Assembly (NCBI GenBank): GCA_964602515.1
Contig: CAZRRJ010000004.1
Span: 124,001 to 188,000 of the forward strand
DNA: 64,000 bases
Source of the DNA: Carboxylicivirga sp964602515
GTDB taxonomy: Bacteria > Bacteroidota > Bacteroidia > Bacteroidales > Marinilabiliaceae
Direction: 5' to 3'
In this document: piece by piece, positions 1 through 9,681 of the stretch
Position numbering within the stretch: the stretch's first letter is position 1
How the letters are laid out: every line of letters starts with the position of its first letter
Translations under genes and position numbers: made by a program
The notes under the pieces: generated by a model
The model's database searches: none
Seen by the model: only the letters and a program-made list of their open reading frames with translations
What the model was told of the DNA's origin: nothing

Positions 1-1704
1 AATTACCCCTGGCACAACCCAACAGCCACAAATGCGGGCTTTTACACTAATAATACACATATATACACGGGAGAAACTATTCTTTTCAATAACATTTCTT
101 CCAATTCGAGTCAGTACATATGGAAATTTCCTGGTGGCACTCCCGAAACCAGTACTCAGTTAAACCCTACTGTTCGCTATATGAGTAGTGGCAATTACCC
201 TGTTATGTTGATAGCAATTGGCACAAATGGTACAGACACCATGCAGGTACTAAACTATATAAACGTATACAGGCAAGGTGATATTATTGACATAACAAAT
301 ATGCCGGGCAATATTACAGCACAATACAATGATTCGCCAAGTGGAGAAGGCATTGAGCAATTAATAGATAATGACAGTAAAAAAAAGTTTTTGACCTTCC
401 ACCCTACTGCATGGGTACAATTTGAATCTGGTCATGCACACATACTTACCAGCTATTCAATTACAAGTAGTGAAGATTCGCCTGCCCGCGACCCTAAAGA
501 CTGGACTCTAAAAGGGTCAAACGACGGTACAAAATGGCATTTACTTGATAACAGAAGTAATGAAGATTTTCCTCAAAGAAAGCAAAGAAGAGTATTTCAA
601 CTCCCCACAAACAACACTGCTTACACACATTACCGTTTGGAGATGACACATAATGGTATTGATAATTGGGGAAATATGATCTTACAACTTTCTGAGTTGG
701 AATTATTTGGCAGGTATATCCCCATCCCTGTTTCTACATTCTCATCCAATAAAACAACAATAAAAGAAGGAGAGACCGTTAGTTTTTATGATCAGTCTCT
801 CCATCAGCCAAACAGTTGGCAATGGAGTTTTCCGGGTGGAATCCCTTCTTTTAGTAATGAACAAAACCCAACAGTTCATTATCCAAGTGCAGGCAGCTAT
901 CCTGTAACTCTTAAAGTAGAAAATGCAGAAGGCAACCATTCGAAAACAATTAATAATTACATTGAAGTGAGTACTGAGCAACTACATAATATAATGCTTA
1001 ACTGTGGCAACATCTCCTCTCAATATAATGATTCTCCACATTACGAGGCAGTTAGTAACTTAATTGATGGTTCATCACATACTAAATTTCTTACCTTCCA
1101 AGCCTCTTCATGGGTAATTATGTCAGCATGCAAGCCATACATTATTAAGCGTTACTCTATTACTTCTGCTAACGATGCTCCTGAACGCGACCCCAAGGAC
1201 TGGGTATTATTAGGCTCAAATGACAAGTATACCTGGTATATTATTGATACTCGTAACAACCAGAGTTTTGTCAACAGACGTGAGCAACAAGTATTTGAAA
1301 TAAATAATACGATGGCCTTTAATCATTACAAATTAGAAATGACCAATAATAAGGGGAATATATTGCAAGTGGCAGAAGTGGAGTTGTTGGGGAGTGTTGT
1401 TAACAACGATCTTAAATCCGGCCTTATCCCATCATCTGATTTAACAACAGATGACAAGGGCAATAGTACACTTGAGGTTACAATATCACCTATTCCAGCT
1501 TCAACCTATATTTATACCAGATTCTCTGAAGCAATAAAAGGTAAATTAAAACTCTATTCGAGTACCGGACAATTAGTACTTACTAAAAATACAATTTCCG
1601 GCACAGCAGAATCAGTTTATGTTGGTCATTTACCAGCAGGACTTTATATTCTGTTAATTGAAACAGATAGTGAAGTAATAAACAAGCATGTTATAATAAA
1701 ATAG
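1..1704 (+). CDS. T9SS-secreted PKD/discoidin-like repeat protein (5' truncated by window edge)
   Basis: The reading frame is open from base 1, so the first ATG in view (181) is internal and the gene starts upstream of the window. Visible order: PKD-like domain (about 1-290; motif WKFPGG), a discoidin (F5/8 type C)-like module with DPKDW and GSNDGTKW motifs (300-710), a second PKD (WQWSFPGG, about 715-975), a second discoidin-like module (DPKDWVLLGSND, 985-1400), then a T9SS type A sorting domain ending in HVIIK. This arrangement is typical of surface or secreted Bacteroidota proteins exported through the outer membrane; the PKD and discoidin modules usually bind glycan or matrix. Any catalytic domain would be in the missing N-terminal part. 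The two PKD-discoidin units are clearly internal repeats. Family call is firm, substrate unknown. Confidence 0.85.
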   Translation, partial: NYPWHNPTATNAGFYTNNTHIYTGETILFNNISSNSSQYIWKFPGGTPETSTQLNPTVRYMSSGNYPVMLIAIGTNGTDTMQVLNYINVYRQGDIIDITNMPGNITAQYNDSPSGEGIEQLIDNDSKKKFLTFHPTAWVQFESGHAHILTSYSITSSEDSPARDPKDWTLKGSNDGTKWHLLDNRSNEDFPQRKQRRVFQLPTNNTAYTHYRLEMTHNGIDNWGNMILQLSELELFGRYIPIPVSTFSSNKTTIKEGETVSFYDQSLHQPNSWQWSFPGGIPSFSNEQNPTVHYPSAGSYPVTLKVENAEGNHSKTINNYIEVSTEQLHNIMLNCGNISSQYNDSPHYEAVSNLIDGSSHTKFLTFQASSWVIMSACKPYIIKRYSITSANDAPERDPKDWVLLGSNDKYTWYIIDTRNNQSFVNRREQQVFEINNTMAFNHYKLEMTNNKGNILQVAEVELLGSVVNNDLKSGLIPSSDLTTDDKGNSTLEVTISPIPASTYIYTRFSEAIKGKLKLYSSTGQLVLTKNTISGTAESVYVGHLPAGLYILLIETDSEVINKHVIIK

Positions 1705-1814
1705 TCCTAAAAAAACAGAACAATTTGGCTTCAATAACTATTATTACATTTTTACACAGAGCCTAAAGTTTTATATTTCGGACAATGTTTCTGTACCTAT
1801 TTTACAAATAATAA

Positions 1815-1860
1815 AAAGCAATGGTCAAATCACCGTTTTATTTGGCCATTGTTACTTTTA
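1815..1860 (+). terminator. Probable terminator of the T9SS gene
   Basis: The arms 1818-1830 and 1840-1852 (GCAATGGTCAAAT and its near-complement, one G:U pair) form a 12-13 bp stem with a 9-base loop, followed by a T-rich stretch. Confidence 0.6.
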
Positions 1861-2007
1861 AAACCACAAATAATGTACTTATGTCAATACTAAATATTAT
1901 AAGTCAATATTCTGCCAGGTTCAGCTTGTAATAACTAATATTAAAAACGACCTTAAATCAACTTTACAGGTACAGGTCTCATTTCTGGTTATTCATACCT
2001 AAAGCAA

Positions 2008-2018
2008 GGGGGGGGGGG
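2008..2018 (+). repeat. Homopolymeric G tract (11 G)
   Basis: Eleven consecutive G in the spacer upstream of the radical SAM gene. Such tracts are prone to replication slippage and, when placed near promoters, can vary expression. Seen directly; any regulatory effect is inference. Confidence 0.75.
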
Positions 2019-2155
2019 TACCAGCTTCATTAAAACAGAATAACAGGTATACCACACTATATATTGAATAAATCGCCATTCTTCACCATTGAACACAAAA
2101 CAATTTGTATTTGCTGATGTTGGTAAAGTAAGGACTACTAGGAGCATTTATATTT

Positions 2156-3418
2156 ATGAAAATAACCAGTTATAATATTAAAAATTTCAGGCAGATTGAA
2201 TATATCAAAATGCTGCCTGAATCGGTAAAGCAAGAAATTGAGATTGTATCAAAGGTATTGCCTTTTAAGGCAAATAACTATGTAACAGACTATCTTATTG
2301 ATTGGTCTGATTACGAAAATGATCCATGTTATATATTAACTTTTCCTAACCGCCACATGCTGCGAGAAGCGGATTATGATAAGATTAAGTGGGCTGTTGA
2401 CAAAGGTTTGCCATCACATGAGCTTACTCAAATAGCTAATGGTATACGATTGGGATTAAATCCTCATCCAGCACAGCAGCAATCCAACATTCCAAAACTT
2501 AATGGCACTCCACTTCCGGGGGTACAACATAAATACAGGGATATAGCACTATTTTTCCCTACGCAGGGTCAAACATGCCATGCCAATTGTACCTTTTGTT
2601 TTCGCTGGCCACAATTTGTAAAAGACCTTGATCTGCAATTCTCAATGAAAGAAATAGATCAGGTATGTGAGTACTTTAAACAACATGAGCATCTTCATGA
2701 ATTGCTTTTCACTGGAGGTGATCCGATGATTATGAGTCCGCGTACAATTAGTAAGTATATCGACACTATTTTTAAAGCTGACCTCAAAAACCTGAAAACC
2801 ATTCGCTTTGGCACTAAGTCTTTAACATGGTGGCCTTTTGTATTTTTACCGCAATACAATGACGAAGCGCAGGAGATGCTGGATTTGTTTAAGCGAATTG
2901 TTGATAAGGGTATACATTTGTCTATTATGGCACATTTTAACCATTACCAGGAAATGTCCAACAGTGCTGTTGCAGAAGCTATCCATAACATACGCTCAAC
3001 AGGTGCTGAAATACGTACACAGTCTCCCTTACTTAACAACATTAATGCTTCGGCCAAAATTTGGGCTAAAATGTGGGATCAGCAGGTAAATATGGGTATG
3101 ATTCCTTATTACATGTTTATCGAAAGAGAAACCGGGCCATACGAATATTTCCAGGTACCACTGGCTAAGGCTTACGAAATATACACCGATGCCATTCGGG
3201 TAACCTCAAGCCTGTCCAAAACAGTAACGGCACCTTCCATGTCTGCAGCCAAAGGAAAGGCTCAGGTTATGGGCATTATAGAAAACCCGGTAAACGGGGA
3301 GAAATATTTCCAGATTCAATATATTCGCCATAGGGATTACAAAGAGTCTTATAAACCATTCCTGATGCATTATGACGAGAAAGCAACGTGGATTGACCAG
3401 TTAAAACCTGTTGAGTAA
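2156..3418 (+). CDS. KamA-family radical SAM protein (lysine 2,3-aminomutase-like)
   Basis: 420 residues. The radical SAM cluster motif CxxxCxxC is at C141, C145 and C148, in the KamA-type context CHANCTFCFRWPQF, followed by LLFTGGDP, the SAM-binding GGD-type motif with the wording of lysine 2,3-aminomutases. The family makes a 5'-deoxyadenosyl radical and shifts amino groups with PLP, as in beta-lysine formation or EF-P modification. The PLP lysine of true aminomutases lies in a glycine-rich PGGGGK motif. Here the comparable stretch reads MSAAKGKAQ (K366/K368), so PLP use and substrate are uncertain. It is a single gene, and its stop codon lies inside the stem of the following terminator. 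No EF-P or EpmA gene is nearby. Family is confident, reaction is not. Confidence 0.82.
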   Translation: MKITSYNIKNFRQIEYIKMLPESVKQEIEIVSKVLPFKANNYVTDYLIDWSDYENDPCYILTFPNRHMLREADYDKIKWAVDKGLPSHELTQIANGIRLGLNPHPAQQQSNIPKLNGTPLPGVQHKYRDIALFFPTQGQTCHANCTFCFRWPQFVKDLDLQFSMKEIDQVCEYFKQHEHLHELLFTGGDPMIMSPRTISKYIDTIFKADLKNLKTIRFGTKSLTWWPFVFLPQYNDEAQEMLDLFKRIVDKGIHLSIMAHFNHYQEMSNSAVAEAIHNIRSTGAEIRTQSPLLNNINASAKIWAKMWDQQVNMGMIPYYMFIERETGPYEYFQVPLAKAYEIYTDAIRVTSSLSKTVTAPSMSAAKGKAQVMGIIENPVNGEKYFQIQYIRHRDYKESYKPFLMHYDEKATWIDQLKPVE

Positions 3419-3467
3419 TGATAATAAAAAGAGGTGCTGTAGGCACCTTTTTTTATTATCATTACTC
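3413..3467. terminator. Bidirectional terminator between convergent genes
   Basis: A near-perfect 25-bp inverted repeat with a 5-base loop and one wobble pair. The core is GGTGC/GCACC flanked by A-rich and T-rich arms, so it can terminate in both directions: after the radical SAM gene (+) and after the diflavin reductase (-). The upstream stop codon is part of the stem. Confidence 0.85.
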
Positions 3468-3544
3468 AAACAAAAAAAAACTGGCAGGTATTAAATAGTA
3501 CTTCTTTATGAAATCTGCCGGAAATAAAACTGAACTCACACTAT

Positions 3545-5164
3545 TTAATAAACTTCCTCCTGATATTGTTTGTTTGCCTTTATTTTTTCAAAAAAAGCAA
3601 GTGCCTGCTTGTCTTCTGCTTTCTTATATTGGCTAATTATCTTTAATATACTCTCACGTACTGATACAGCCAGAGTATCTTTACTCCCACATACATAAAT
3701 TACAGCACCACTCTCCAACCAGGCCATAATGTCAGCAGCTTTCTCCTCCAGAATATGATTAACATACCTCTTCTCATTCTGATCTCTTGAAAAAGCTGTA
3801 TCTAACTTACTTAAAATACCTTTGCTTTGATAATTTTGCAATTCGTCCTTATAAAGAAAATCCGTTTTACTGTTTCGCTCACCAAATATTAACCAGTTTT
3901 TTCCTTGTGCTTTACGCGCCATACGTTCTTGTATAAACCCCCTAAAAGGTGCTATGCCAGTACCTGCTCCAATCATTATTACAGCAGTATTATTATCTTC
4001 CGGAAGCCTAAATTTTACAATGCTCTCCAAAGTAACAGGCACTTTATCTCCAATATCCAAACGCTTCCAGATAAAGCTTGAACACACGCCATGCCTGTTC
4101 CTGCCTCCATCTGTGTTTTCAATAATCTTTATGGTTATATCTGCTTTATCGCCTACCTCACTTCTACTGGATGCCACTGAATACAAACGTTGATTCAACT
4201 TTCGCAAAACGCTTAAAAATTGCTCTACTGAAAATTCCCCAGGATAATCAATAATCAGGTCTATTATATCCCTGTCTGTAGCATACACAACAAGTTTAGC
4301 CTCGTTTGCAATTAAGCTATCCAATGCGTTATTCTTAACCACATCGGCATATTTACGTACAACAAGCGGTGTAATCAGCGTTAATTCAAATTCATGTATC
4401 AGTACATCCTTTAACATGCGTGTACCATCCTTCCATTTGACCGGATAAGCTTTATCAAAACCAAGTTTTTTTAATAATTCATCAACAAAATGTCGTGAAT
4501 TGGTTCCATATACACCAATGGCATCTCCGGGCAAATAGTCTATACCTGAATTTTTAAGTGACAAGCTAACATGGAGTACTTTTTTGCTGCTACCGTCAGC
4601 AGTCAACATCTTTTTATCCAGTAATTCGGCTTTAAATGCTGAATGTGTACCATCTCCCAGTTTCAATTCAAAGGTAAAGCCCTTTGTATCTGGTTTATTT
4701 ACAACAGGTAAAACACCTTCAAAGGCTTTAAAAACATTAAGTATCCATTCTTTGGCGGTTTCTTCAAAGTCAATATCACATTTAACATGCTCCATTAAGG
4801 GCTGTCCGTTAAGTACTTTTAAGCGTTGATCAATATCTGCTCCTGTTTTACAAAAATAACGGTAACTGCTATCGCCAAGTCCCAAAACGGCATACTTAGC
4901 CAAAACTTTGCTTATGGCATCACTGTGAATAAATTCATAAAAACCCTCTGCCTGCACCGGAGGCTCTCCTTCTCCATGTGTACTAACTGTAATCAGCAAA
5001 TTTTCAATATACTGTAAATCATCATAATCCATATCCTGCATATCTTTCAATACAGAGGCATACCCCAGGCTTACAGCATATTCGTGAGCCAGTACAGCTA
5101 CTGATTTTGCATTTCCTGTACGGCTTCCATAAAGAATATATAATGTATCCTTAAACTTATCCAT
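3545..5164 (-). CDS. Diflavin reductase, CysJ-like (sulfite reductase flavoprotein type)
   Basis: 539 residues. The N-terminal flavodoxin (FMN) domain starts with LYGSRTGNAKSVA and contains STHGEGEPP. An FAD-binding reductase half follows with RLYSVASS, then GAGTGIAPFRGF for the nicotinamide dinucleotide, and an aromatic C-terminus (EEVY) like the DVY end of E. coli CysJ. This is the electron-transfer module that passes NADPH electrons through FAD and FMN to a partner hemoprotein. No cysI, cysH or other sulfate-assimilation gene is adjacent, so the partner could instead be another oxidoreductase. Length is slightly below CysJ (599). It is a single-gene unit converging on the radical SAM gene. 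Cytosolic, with no signal peptide. Family is confident, partner unknown. Confidence 0.85.
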   Translation of the reverse strand: MDKFKDTLYILYGSRTGNAKSVAVLAHEYAVSLGYASVLKDMQDMDYDDLQYIENLLITVSTHGEGEPPVQAEGFYEFIHSDAISKVLAKYAVLGLGDSSYRYFCKTGADIDQRLKVLNGQPLMEHVKCDIDFEETAKEWILNVFKAFEGVLPVVNKPDTKGFTFELKLGDGTHSAFKAELLDKKMLTADGSSKKVLHVSLSLKNSGIDYLPGDAIGVYGTNSRHFVDELLKKLGFDKAYPVKWKDGTRMLKDVLIHEFELTLITPLVVRKYADVVKNNALDSLIANEAKLVVYATDRDIIDLIIDYPGEFSVEQFLSVLRKLNQRLYSVASSRSEVGDKADITIKIIENTDGGRNRHGVCSSFIWKRLDIGDKVPVTLESIVKFRLPEDNNTAVIMIGAGTGIAPFRGFIQERMARKAQGKNWLIFGERNSKTDFLYKDELQNYQSKGILSKLDTAFSRDQNEKRYVNHILEEKAADIMAWLESGAVIYVCGSKDTLAVSVRESILKIISQYKKAEDKQALAFFEKIKANKQYQEEVY

Positions 5165-5369
5165 TTAATTTATTGCTTTAAATTTTAAAAGGATTAACCT
5201 GGTGAATTGTTCAACATTAATAGCGTAATCTGGTTTATTTTTTATGTTTTAAATAAAACACCTAAGCAAGAGCAAAAGCAACGTCTTTTTACACTTCCAC
5301 ATATTAACCTTACCCTATGTTTTATCAGTTTTTTATAAATAATTGAAGGCGGCTTCTGCAGGTTTCAGC

Positions 5370-8327
5370 TTACGCTAGTTGTCTCAGTCTTGTACTTTCA
5401 TCCAGTGAGCGATTATGCAAACGGTACATTTGCTCCACCTCAACACAGATAAAACCGTACTCTTCAACCACTTTACCACGCAAGAGGTAACACCCCGGCC
5501 CGCGAAAAGGATAACGTTTAAGGGAGTGAGAGAAATGAACCGTATCAAGCCAATGGCCATCCACATCGAGGAATGTACCAAAAGACATGCTCTCGCCAAC
5601 ACTGGTACGGGTAGGCTTGCGAGTAACGAGGTAACCTACTATTGCTACTGTTTTATTAATATAACACGATAAATCAGCCGACCGAAGCGAAGTGGATACC
5701 TGCTTTTCCAAAAGTTTAAAGGGCGATGCCAGCGAAAAACCCAATAGCTCCAACTCATCAAAAGCGTTCTCCAGCTCATGCTCCCACAGCTCGGGCAATT
5801 CAAACGCCTTTACTTCTGGTGCAAAAAGTGTTGGTTCTGATTTTGTTACCTTATTGTATCCCAACAGGTGATGCACATCCCACAGCAGTTCTTTTTTCGT
5901 TTTACCCGTAAAACGAAAAGCACCAATGCGGATTAATATCAGTAGCTGTTCCAAAGAGATGGGTACTCGTAATACAAAATCGGACAGGCTTGTAAATTCG
6001 CCATATAAACCACGCTCAGTCAGTAGCAATTTCACCGATTCTCTTTCAAAGCCATGGAGCATAAAAAAGCCCAGGAACAGGTGTTTGCCATAAATGGTAC
6101 ACGCCCAGTTGCCCCGGTTAACACAAGGTGCTTCAATAATAGCACCATGCATACGTGCTTCGTGTAAATAGAGCTCCTGCCGGTAAAAACCACCACCATT
6201 ATTAAGTGTAGCCACCATATATTCGAGTGGATAATACGCTTTAATATATAAAGCCTGGTAACTCTCTACCGCATAACTGGCCGAGTGTCCTTTGGCAAAA
6301 GCATAATTGGCAAAACTCTCTATCTGTCGCCATATGCCAGCAATAGTTTGCTCCGGATACCCCTTTCCCCTGCAATTTTTAAAGAATTTTTCATGCACCT
6401 TCCAAAACTCATTACGCTGCCTGAATTTCCACGACATACCACGCCGCAGTATATCCGACTCATCCAGTGACAAACCTGCAAAATAATGCGCCACCTTAAT
6501 TACATCTTCCTGGTAAACCATTACTCCATATGTTTCTTCTAGTATATTGTACAGCTCAGGTAAGTCCCTGCGTGCCTGCTCGCGCCTTTTCTTATCCTGA
6601 AAACGCAGAATATATTCACGCATCATACCACTTTTAGCCACTCCGGGTCGAATAATAGAGCTGGCTGCCACCAAACGCAGGTAGTCATCAGCCTTTAACT
6701 TGGTAAGTAGCATACGCATAGCCGGCGACTCCACATAAAAACAGCCAATAGCCTTCCCTATTTTTAGCAATTCCTTTATACGCTTATCATTCTTTAACAT
6801 CTGAATATCGTCAATATCAATCTCTATGCCTTCATTAGCCTTAATAATATCGAGTGAATCTTTAATCTTGCTCAACCCGCGCTGACTAAGAATATCAAAC
6901 TTATGCAAGCCTACATCTTCGGCCACATACATATCAAACTGAGTAGACGGAAACCCTTTGGGCAACAGCTCTGTTGCCGAATAGTACGAAATAGGCTTTT
7001 CCGAAATAAGAATTCCACTGGAATGAATACTGCAATGACTTGGAAAACCATCGATAAAACGACTGTATTTAATAACCCACTGTCCGTATTTCCCGCAATT
7101 TTCAGCTGATGGATTTTTTTGAAGCGCCACAATCTCATCATCGGGTAAACCAAATACCTTACCTATCTCACGAATGGCTGATTTATATTTAAAGGTGATA
7201 TAATTACCCAGAAGTACCACATGATCGTAACCATAGCGCTCAAAAATATAACGTATCACATCATCACGGTCTGTCCACGAAAAATCGATATCAAAATCGG
7301 GAGGTGAAGAACGAAAAGGGTTGATAAAACGCTCAAAATACAAATCGAGTTCTATAGGGTCAACATTGGTCAGTCGCAACAGGTAAGCCACCAGGCTATT
7401 GGCTCCACTTCCTCGTCCAATGTAACAGTAGCCTTTACTACGGGCATAATCTACAATATCCAGCGTAAGCAAAAAATAAGTACAAAACTTCAGTCCTCGA
7501 ATCACCTCCAGCTCCTTATTCATGCGCTGAACTACCTCTTCGCTACAATTCGGAAAACGATAGGACAAACCCTCTTCGCAGCGCTGCTTCAGCAATTTAA
7601 AATCATCTTCTGCAGAAGCAGTAAAAAGCTGCCTGTTTTTATTGGTGGTAAAATCAAATTCTATACTACACGCACTTAATAAACACTCTGTATTTTCAAT
7701 AACCTGGGGGTATTCGGCATACAATTCCAGTAACTCATCTTTGGAAAGAATAGTATCTGTACTACTGGCCTGTTCACTCTCAGGCAGCTTACTCAGCAGG
7801 GTATTGTTATCAATAGCCCTCAATAGCCGATGCGCATTGTAATCGTGTTTATTTCTGAAAGTACTGGTATGCTTTATCACAAGCTTATCTTGTCGGTTCT
7901 TCCTGTGCGAGAAAGGTAATCGTCTCAAATCTTCGGGCGAAACCCCGATAAACTCATTCTCCCGTAAGTCACCAGCATATGAAAACGGATAAATTACATA
8001 AGCCTTTTTAAAAGCGGGAGCCTGTGAATCGAAATTAATTTTCTCGTGTAGATGTGCTGTCAGGTATTCATTAATTTCACGAAATCCCTCGTTATTCCTA
8101 GCCAATGCCACATATTGCTGCTGCACACCATTACGAAAATCAACACCAATAACAGGCTTAATATTATTCTGGGCAGCCAAACGCACAAAATCAATACTGG
8201 CAGCTGTATTATTAATATCAGTCAGCGCAAAAGTTAAATAGCCATGATAAGACAGTACTTTCAATAAATCTTCGGTTGAGATGGTACCGTATTTAAAACT
8301 GTAGTATGAATGTGTATTAATTAGCAT
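5370..8327 (-). CDS. DnaE-type DNA polymerase III alpha subunit, short accessory form
   Basis: 985 residues, C-family polymerase, shorter than replicative DnaE (about 1,160). The N-terminal PHP domain begins LINTHSYYSFKYG. Its metal ligands look eroded: the first histidine position is L and the usual TDH is TDI, so proofreading activity is unlikely. The palm carries the catalytic PDFDIDF (D344, D346) and the later KFDIL aspartate, with GRGSGANS upstream. A helix-hairpin region and a C-terminal OB-fold (about 890-970) follow. It starts 19 bp after dinB ends on the same strand, so the two are co-transcribed, like the DnaE2/ImuC plus Y-polymerase mutagenesis cassettes of other bacteria. Role by analogy: error-prone lesion-bypass synthesis in the damage response. 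It is unlikely to be the main replicase given size and context, though that copy is not in view. Confidence 0.85.
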   Translation of the reverse strand: MLINTHSYYSFKYGTISTEDLLKVLSYHGYLTFALTDINNTAASIDFVRLAAQNNIKPVIGVDFRNGVQQQYVALARNNEGFREINEYLTAHLHEKINFDSQAPAFKKAYVIYPFSYAGDLRENEFIGVSPEDLRRLPFSHRKNRQDKLVIKHTSTFRNKHDYNAHRLLRAIDNNTLLSKLPESEQASSTDTILSKDELLELYAEYPQVIENTECLLSACSIEFDFTTNKNRQLFTASAEDDFKLLKQRCEEGLSYRFPNCSEEVVQRMNKELEVIRGLKFCTYFLLTLDIVDYARSKGYCYIGRGSGANSLVAYLLRLTNVDPIELDLYFERFINPFRSSPPDFDIDFSWTDRDDVIRYIFERYGYDHVVLLGNYITFKYKSAIREIGKVFGLPDDEIVALQKNPSAENCGKYGQWVIKYSRFIDGFPSHCSIHSSGILISEKPISYYSATELLPKGFPSTQFDMYVAEDVGLHKFDILSQRGLSKIKDSLDIIKANEGIEIDIDDIQMLKNDKRIKELLKIGKAIGCFYVESPAMRMLLTKLKADDYLRLVAASSIIRPGVAKSGMMREYILRFQDKKRREQARRDLPELYNILEETYGVMVYQEDVIKVAHYFAGLSLDESDILRRGMSWKFRQRNEFWKVHEKFFKNCRGKGYPEQTIAGIWRQIESFANYAFAKGHSASYAVESYQALYIKAYYPLEYMVATLNNGGGFYRQELYLHEARMHGAIIEAPCVNRGNWACTIYGKHLFLGFFMLHGFERESVKLLLTERGLYGEFTSLSDFVLRVPISLEQLLILIRIGAFRFTGKTKKELLWDVHHLLGYNKVTKSEPTLFAPEVKAFELPELWEHELENAFDELELLGFSLASPFKLLEKQVSTSLRSADLSCYINKTVAIVGYLVTRKPTRTSVGESMSFGTFLDVDGHWLDTVHFSHSLKRYPFRGPGCYLLRGKVVEEYGFICVEVEQMYRLHNRSLDESTRLRQLA

Positions 8328-8346
8328 ACTTTATTTTTGTCTGAAA

Positions 8347-9537
8347 TTAACCTACTTGCCCATTAAAAGGATTTATTTGCTGTACATTGCGGGCACTCAT
8401 ACCCTGTGCCCGCTTTACTGCATCCTGCCCGTAACGCTTCCTTACCTGATCCATAGCCTGGTAGAGCTTAATCATCTTAAAGGAATCTTCAAAAAGCTTA
8501 ACCTGGTAACTACCACCTACCAGGTTACTAAAACGCACACCAATCAGCCGTACCAACACACGACGATCATATACCTTTTCAAATAAATCTGTCACAGTTT
8601 CTATCAACGTATGGTCTAACGAAGTATAAGGTATTCGCTTTTGCCTGGTATGTGTCTGAAAATCGGTATACCGTACTTTAACCGACACGCATGAGGTTAG
8701 CTTATTGGTGCTGCGCAACTGGTAGGCCAAACTCTCAGCCATGGCCAGTAAAATACTTTTCAGATTATACACATCGGTGGTATCCTGCTCAAAAGTACGC
8801 TCGGTAGAAATAGATTTGCGTTCGCTCCAGGCTACTACCGGTGTATTATCAATCCCCTGTGCCTTTTTCCAGATGGCTATCCCATTTTTACCTAATACCC
8901 GCTCCATCAGTTCAACAGGCATTTCCTGTACTGTTCTTACTTTTTCAACACCCATACGCCGTAAAAGGTGGTAAGTTTTATCCCCCACCATTGGTATCTT
9001 CTTTATGGATAAAGGAGCCAAAAAAGGCTTCTCATAACCTGTGGTAATTTGAATATGATTATTGGGTTTTGCCTCTCCCGTACCCACTTTAGCCACAGTT
9101 TTACTGGTTGATAAACCAAAAGAGATAGGTAAACCTGTATCTTTAATAATTTTCTCCCGCAGTTCTTTGGCCCACAGGTATGTTGTCTTCACATAACGAT
9201 CCATCCCACTTACATCTATATAAAACTCATCAATAGATGATTTCTCAAATAAGGGCGAACGCGCCCGGATTATTTCAGTAATAATATTAGACTGCTCGCT
9301 ATAAGCCTGGCTATTGCCACGGATAATTGTTGCATGTGGACACAACTGGCGTGCCATGCGCATAGGCATAGCCGAATGCACACCATACAACCGTGCTTCG
9401 TAACTACATGCTGCTACTACCCCCCTGTCAGATGTTCCGCCAATCAACACAGGAAGTCCATTCAATCTACTATCCATCAAGCGTTCACAAGACACAAAAA
9501 AAGTATCTAAATCCAAATGTAATATTGATTTATTCAT
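8347..9537 (-). CDS. dinB: DNA polymerase IV (Y-family, DinB)
   Basis: 396 residues. The N-terminus reads ILHLDLDTFF with catalytic D9, followed by the YEAR motif (SYEARLYG) and SIDEFYID with the second catalytic acidic pair; helix-hairpin-helix and little-finger domains follow. Y-family polymerases copy past lesions with low fidelity. The C-terminus contains QQINPF, which could be a beta-clamp binding peptide (inference). It is the first gene of a minus-strand operon with the short DnaE-type polymerase 19 bp downstream. A LexA-like repressor lies divergently across a 144-bp spacer, so induction by DNA damage is likely. The catalytic residues look intact, unlike the polymerase-dead ImuB partners of proteobacterial cassettes. 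Confidence 0.92.
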   Translation of the reverse strand: MNKSILHLDLDTFFVSCERLMDSRLNGLPVLIGGTSDRGVVAACSYEARLYGVHSAMPMRMARQLCPHATIIRGNSQAYSEQSNIITEIIRARSPLFEKSSIDEFYIDVSGMDRYVKTTYLWAKELREKIIKDTGLPISFGLSTSKTVAKVGTGEAKPNNHIQITTGYEKPFLAPLSIKKIPMVGDKTYHLLRRMGVEKVRTVQEMPVELMERVLGKNGIAIWKKAQGIDNTPVVAWSERKSISTERTFEQDTTDVYNLKSILLAMAESLAYQLRSTNKLTSCVSVKVRYTDFQTHTRQKRIPYTSLDHTLIETVTDLFEKVYDRRVLVRLIGVRFSNLVGGSYQVKLFEDSFKMIKLYQAMDQVRKRYGQDAVKRAQGMSARNVQQINPFNGQVG

Positions 9538-9681
9538 TTTTGTCGATTATTTCGTCATTTCCCTGATTATAATTTAGTCAATATTCTTATCTTTATAAAA
9601 TATTAAGGGAGAAGTTTTTGAAGTAAAAATGAAAATAACTGATAATCAATAACCGTTACTTTTATATTTTAAAAAAACACC
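9538..9681. promoter_or_regulatory. Divergent control region between dinB and the HTH/S24 repressor gene
   Basis: This 144-bp AT-rich spacer must hold both promoters. It contains a separated inverted pair TGATTAT (9564-9570) and ATAATCA (9642-9648), and a short CGA-TTATT-TCG dyad at 9544-9554. These are candidate operator halves for the adjacent repressor; no known consensus was matched. Confidence 0.4.

Larger units (their letters stand above)
1705..2155. other. Intergenic region with terminator and poly-G tract
   Basis: There is no credible gene here. It holds a hairpin at about 1815-1860 that fits a terminator for the T9SS gene, and an uninterrupted run of 11 G at 2008-2018, which stands out in AT-rich DNA about 137 bp before the next start codon. 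Confidence 0.6.
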
